NCBI GenBank assembly: GCA_036516995.1
Contig: DATDYW010000047.1
Location: 1 to 5,779, forward strand
DNA from: DATDYW01 sp036516995
GTDB lineage: Bacteria; Patescibacteriota; Minisyncoccia; Phycocordibacterales; JAACPR01
Direction: 5' to 3'
Length of the DNA stretch: 5,779 nucleotides
In this document: in pieces, positions 5,293 to 5,779 of the stretch
Layout: every line of letters begins with the position of its first letter
Position numbering within the stretch: position 1 is the stretch's first letter
Notes under the pieces: model-generated
The model's input: the letters and a program-made list of their open reading frames with translations, nothing else
Databases searched by the model: none
What the model was told of the DNA's origin: nothing
Position numbers and translations under genes: made by a program

Positions 5293-5779
5293 ATGGTCTA
5301 CGCAAAAATTCAACGCTACTGCCCGCTGCCGCTCAACGGCCGCACCCGCACCTCCCAGCACCGGCTCGCCGGCCCGTCCGTCGCAGAGCAGCACGAGTCG
5401 CTCGGCATCCTCGAGCATCCCGTCGCGCACCTCATCGTGGCCGACCCCATCGACCCGCTGCCGGGCATCCTCGCCTCGCTGCCGGAGGACACGGACACGT
5501 TCCAAATCTTCGAGGAGCCGGGCGGCCCCGCGACCGGGGAGCACATCAGGCTCACCCCGCGCTACGTGATTGTGGCAGAGCAGGTTCCGTTCGCCGTCGT
5601 GCGCGTGGCGCTGGTCGACCCGGTCGTGAGCGCCATCTACGGCGCCGCTACCTACCGGCTGACCCGAATGGGCCGGCGCGAGGTGCTGCTCGCAGATGCC
5701 TCGGAGAAAGACCTGGGAGACCGACTCCTGCTGGTCTCGCCCGACTGGCGCACCTTCGTCGCCCAGAGGCTCGACGGGA
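5293..5779 (+). CDS. 5' part of an uncharacterised gene
   Basis: The frame opens with an ATG at 5293 behind GGTGA and stays open to the window edge, giving at least 162 residues (MVYAKIQRYCPLPLNGRTRT at the start). The codons are strongly GC-ending like topA and parB, with no stop, which supports real coding. No family is recognised. There is no signal peptide. Two stretches look like beta strands of a globular domain (about residues 88-114, RYVIVAEQVPFAVVRVALVD, and 125-145, TYRLTRMGRREVLLADA). It has one visible Cys (Cys10). It follows the tRNA and a hairpin by 75 bases and could share their transcript or use a promoter I cannot see. Minus-strand frames in the same place are less convincing because they lack ribosome sites and family likeness. 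Confidence 0.75.
   Translation, partial: MVYAKIQRYCPLPLNGRTRTSQHRLAGPSVAEQHESLGILEHPVAHLIVADPIDPLPGILASLPEDTDTFQIFEEPGGPATGEHIRLTPRYVIVAEQVPFAVVRVALVDPVVSAIYGAATYRLTRMGRREVLLADASEKDLGDRLLLVSPDWRTFVAQRLDG

Noticed and set aside
5278..5555. Two minus-strand frames opposite the last gene
   Set aside because: The + strand frame has a ribosome site, a fixed start and a long open frame to the window edge; the minus-strand frames have none of these supports.

Overview
The window is bacterial, GC-rich (roughly 60-65% by eye) and gene-dense, and uses the standard code (TGG for Trp, TGA/TAG as stops). It holds two recognisable housekeeping genes, topA (DNA topoisomerase I) and a chromosomal-type parB. 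It also holds one tRNA-Leu(CAA) without an encoded CCA, and three genes I cannot name with confidence (two of them cut by the window edges). The ParB style (acidic tail ending YSVKGFSV), the one-zinc-ribbon TopA, the CCA-less tRNA and the very short leaders would fit a candidate-phyla-radiation (Patescibacteria-like) bacterium. That placement is an inference from general knowledge and cannot be proved from this sequence.

Layout. 1-227: the 3' end of a + strand gene, weakly DprA-like, closed by a strong intrinsic terminator (233-254). 277-305: probable topA promoter. 318-2516: complete topA. 2508-2714: four successive hairpins, some with mutually exclusive pairings; the first overlaps the topA stop codon. 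2517-2850 has no credible coding gene. 2851-4023: an unrecognised, basic, coiled-coil-containing 390-residue protein whose stop codon lies in the loop of its own terminator (4010-4033). 4064-5065 (minus strand): parB, convergent with the unknown gene and probably read from an extended -10 promoter giving an almost leaderless mRNA. 5135-5217: tRNA-Leu(CAA), divergent from parB. 5293 to the end: the start of another unrecognised + strand gene with a good Shine-Dalgarno.

How the parts relate. TopA relaxes negative supercoils and ParB acts in chromosome segregation, so both known proteins serve chromosome maintenance, but no operon joins them. Each gene appears to be its own transcription unit, separated by hairpins packed onto stop codons. 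No mobile element, CRISPR array, rRNA or canonical parS site was found. The items most worth a second look are the hairpin cluster after topA, the unknown coiled-coil gene beside parB, and the mismatched anticodon stem of the tRNA.
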